Source of the DNA: an uncultured Methanobrevibacter sp.
GTDB lineage: Archaea > Methanobacteriota > Methanobacteria > Methanobacteriales > Methanobacteriaceae
Direction: 5' to 3'
DNA length: 8,884 bases
NCBI GenBank assembly: GCA_905235495.1
Contig: CAJOMK010000037.1
Coordinates: 1-8,884 of the forward strand
The position numbers and the translations under genes were made by a program. The notes under the pieces were generated by a model. That model ran no database searches. It was not told where the DNA came from and saw only the letters and a list, made by a program, of their open reading frames with translations. Numbering within the stretch: position 1 is the stretch's first letter; each line of letters opens with the position of its first letter. Positions 7,837 to 8,884 of the stretch are shown in pieces.

Positions 7837-8500
7837 CAATGCAAATAAGATCAAAATTCCTAAAGCAGCACGAAGAAAAATCTCTAATAGATGGTGAAAA
7901 CAAATTTATATTGGAAACTTATCCTACAGTGAATAAAAAACTTTCATTTATTAAAAGGGAAGGAATATTAAAAAGCTATTTGGAATCCATTGAAAAGAAT
8001 GATGAATATTTAAGATTCTATGGAAAGATGAAAATTCAAAAGAATCTTGAATTCAATAAGATTGAAGTATGTGGTGAAAAAAATCAGGCAGATTCCTTCA
8101 TATTTCCATGTGAATGGGAAGAAGATGGTGAATTTTATAAATTTAACTTCAAAATAATTTCAAATCATGTATCTGATGAGTTGAAGAATTTAGAATCCCT
8201 AGCTCCATGGTTTTTAAAATTAATTCTCAAAAATGATGAAGAAACAATCGATAGTGATATGCTTCATTCAAATAAGCTAGCTAGTTTTGAAAAGGAAGCA
8301 GATTATTATATTGAAAAGCTTAAAATTAAGGATATGCCAATTGATGGCAATGATATTTATCTTTTATTGTTTTCTACAAAAAATCGTGAATTAGGATTTT
8401 ACATTCTAAGTGAAGAGCTTTGTAAAACATTCATTAAAAAAGCAGAGAATTTAGACAAATATGAAATCTTTAAAGAAAAGACTCATATTGATGAAAATTT

Positions 8501-8527
8501 GGTTTTCTTTGAAAGTTTCCATGGAAA
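8501..8527 (+). repeat. 27-base exact direct repeat, copy 2
   Basis: Identical to 4637-4663. The two copies lie 3,864 bases apart in the same orientation and encode the same protein motif in two paralogous genes, so recombination between them could delete or fuse genes. Confidence 0.85.
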
Positions 8528-8884
8528 GTACAATAACAGCCCTAAATACATATATGAAAAGCTTTTGGAATTGGGATATGACAAGAAGTTTAAATTCGTG
8601 TGGTCTTTCAAGGATGAAGATTCCAAAGCAAAGGATATGATTCCAGGATCCCCAATTCTTGTAAATGATGATGAAGAGGAATATTACAAATATCTGGCTT
8701 CTTCCAAATACAAAGTAAACAATGCAACATTTATGAAAATCATCGATGAAAGAGAGGATATAATTTATCTGCAAACATGGCATGGAACTCCACTTAAAAA
8801 ATTGGGAAGGGATATCAATGTCAAGGACTCAGGTGTAAGCTGGACACATTTCAATAATGAAGTAAAGACATGGGATTATTTGAT

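Larger units (their letters stand above)
7622..8884 (+). pseudogene. Third TagF-type glycerophosphotransferase gene, frame-broken at the 5' end and cut by the window end
   Basis: From ATG 7622 the first frame stops at 7709-7711 after 29 residues. The homologous sequence continues in the -1 frame (LIFELIENENSK, from about 7708) to a TAA at 7846-7848. It then continues in the next -1 frame from about 7836, with no further stop to 8884. Stitched together, the ~420 residues align by eye with the 3651-5711 product through both breaks (e.g. DVYLRFRLAKK next to TMQIRSKF). The TagF-type domain begins near 8500: FESFHGK (8508-8528), NNATF (about 8718) and TWHGTPLKK (8775-8801), with the active-site-type His at 8781-8783. 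The C-terminal half of the domain lies beyond the window. The ~1,050 clean bases after the second break argue against old decay. Sequencing error, recent mutation or, at the second break, recoding are all possible. If functional, it would be a polyol-phosphate transferase of the same polymer pathway. An internal start (ATG 7839) would lose about 70 N-terminal residues. Confidence 0.8.

Noticed and set aside
8451..8783. 110-residue open frame on the - strand
   Set aside because: It lies wholly opposite the third TagF-type coding frame, which carries recognisable family motifs. The antisense product shows no motif and arises from complementing Lys/Glu/Phe-rich codons.
1..8884. CRISPR arrays, tRNA/rRNA genes, insertion sequences or integrases
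   Set aside because: No regularly spaced short repeats, clover-leaf or rRNA signature, transposase motif or terminal inverted repeats were seen by eye. The exact repeats found are explained by paralogous coding sequence.

Overview
The window looks like chromosomal DNA from a methanogenic archaeon, most probably a Methanobrevibacter-like member of the Methanobacteriales. This is inferred from the strong A+T bias, GGTGA/GTGA-type ribosome binding sites directly before starts, a T/A-rich archaeal-type TATA element before one gene, and a UbiD-family decarboxylase of the archaeal size and type. All genes are on the + strand, and species cannot be fixed from the sequence alone.

Layout: (1) 16-1272, a UbiD-family decarboxylase, probably the anhydromevalonate-phosphate decarboxylase of archaeal isoprenoid synthesis. 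(2) 1320-3512, a two-domain enzyme with an N-terminal family-2 glycosyltransferase and a C-terminal TagF-type CDP-glycerol glycerophosphotransferase. (3) 3513-3650, a very A+T-rich intergenic stretch with inverted repeats and a promoter-like element. (4) 3651-5711, a second TagF-type transferase with a different N-terminal domain and an acidic linker. (5) 5708-7552, a family-2 glycosyltransferase with a long C-terminal part resembling the TarS layout, overlapping gene 4 by an ATGA. (6) 7622-8884, a third TagF-type gene whose first ~70 codons are split over three reading frames and which runs off the window end.

Taken together, 1320-8884 is a surface-polymer cluster: three paralogous polyol-phosphate transferases and two family-2 glycosyltransferase modules. 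In bacteria this toolkit makes and decorates wall teichoic acids and teichoic-acid-like capsules. The simplest inference is that this archaeon makes a glycosylated poly(polyol-phosphate) surface polymer. The chemistry, including which glycerol-phosphate enantiomer or other polyol is used, cannot be read from the sequence. No CDP-polyol synthase, exporter or ligase is visible here. The decarboxylase at the left looks like an unrelated housekeeping gene marking the cluster edge.

The items most worth a second look are the glycosyltransferase-TagF fusion, the TarS-like partner coupled to the second TagF, and the double -1 frame break in the third TagF gene. The second break lies exactly on an A AAA AAA heptamer in slippery phase.
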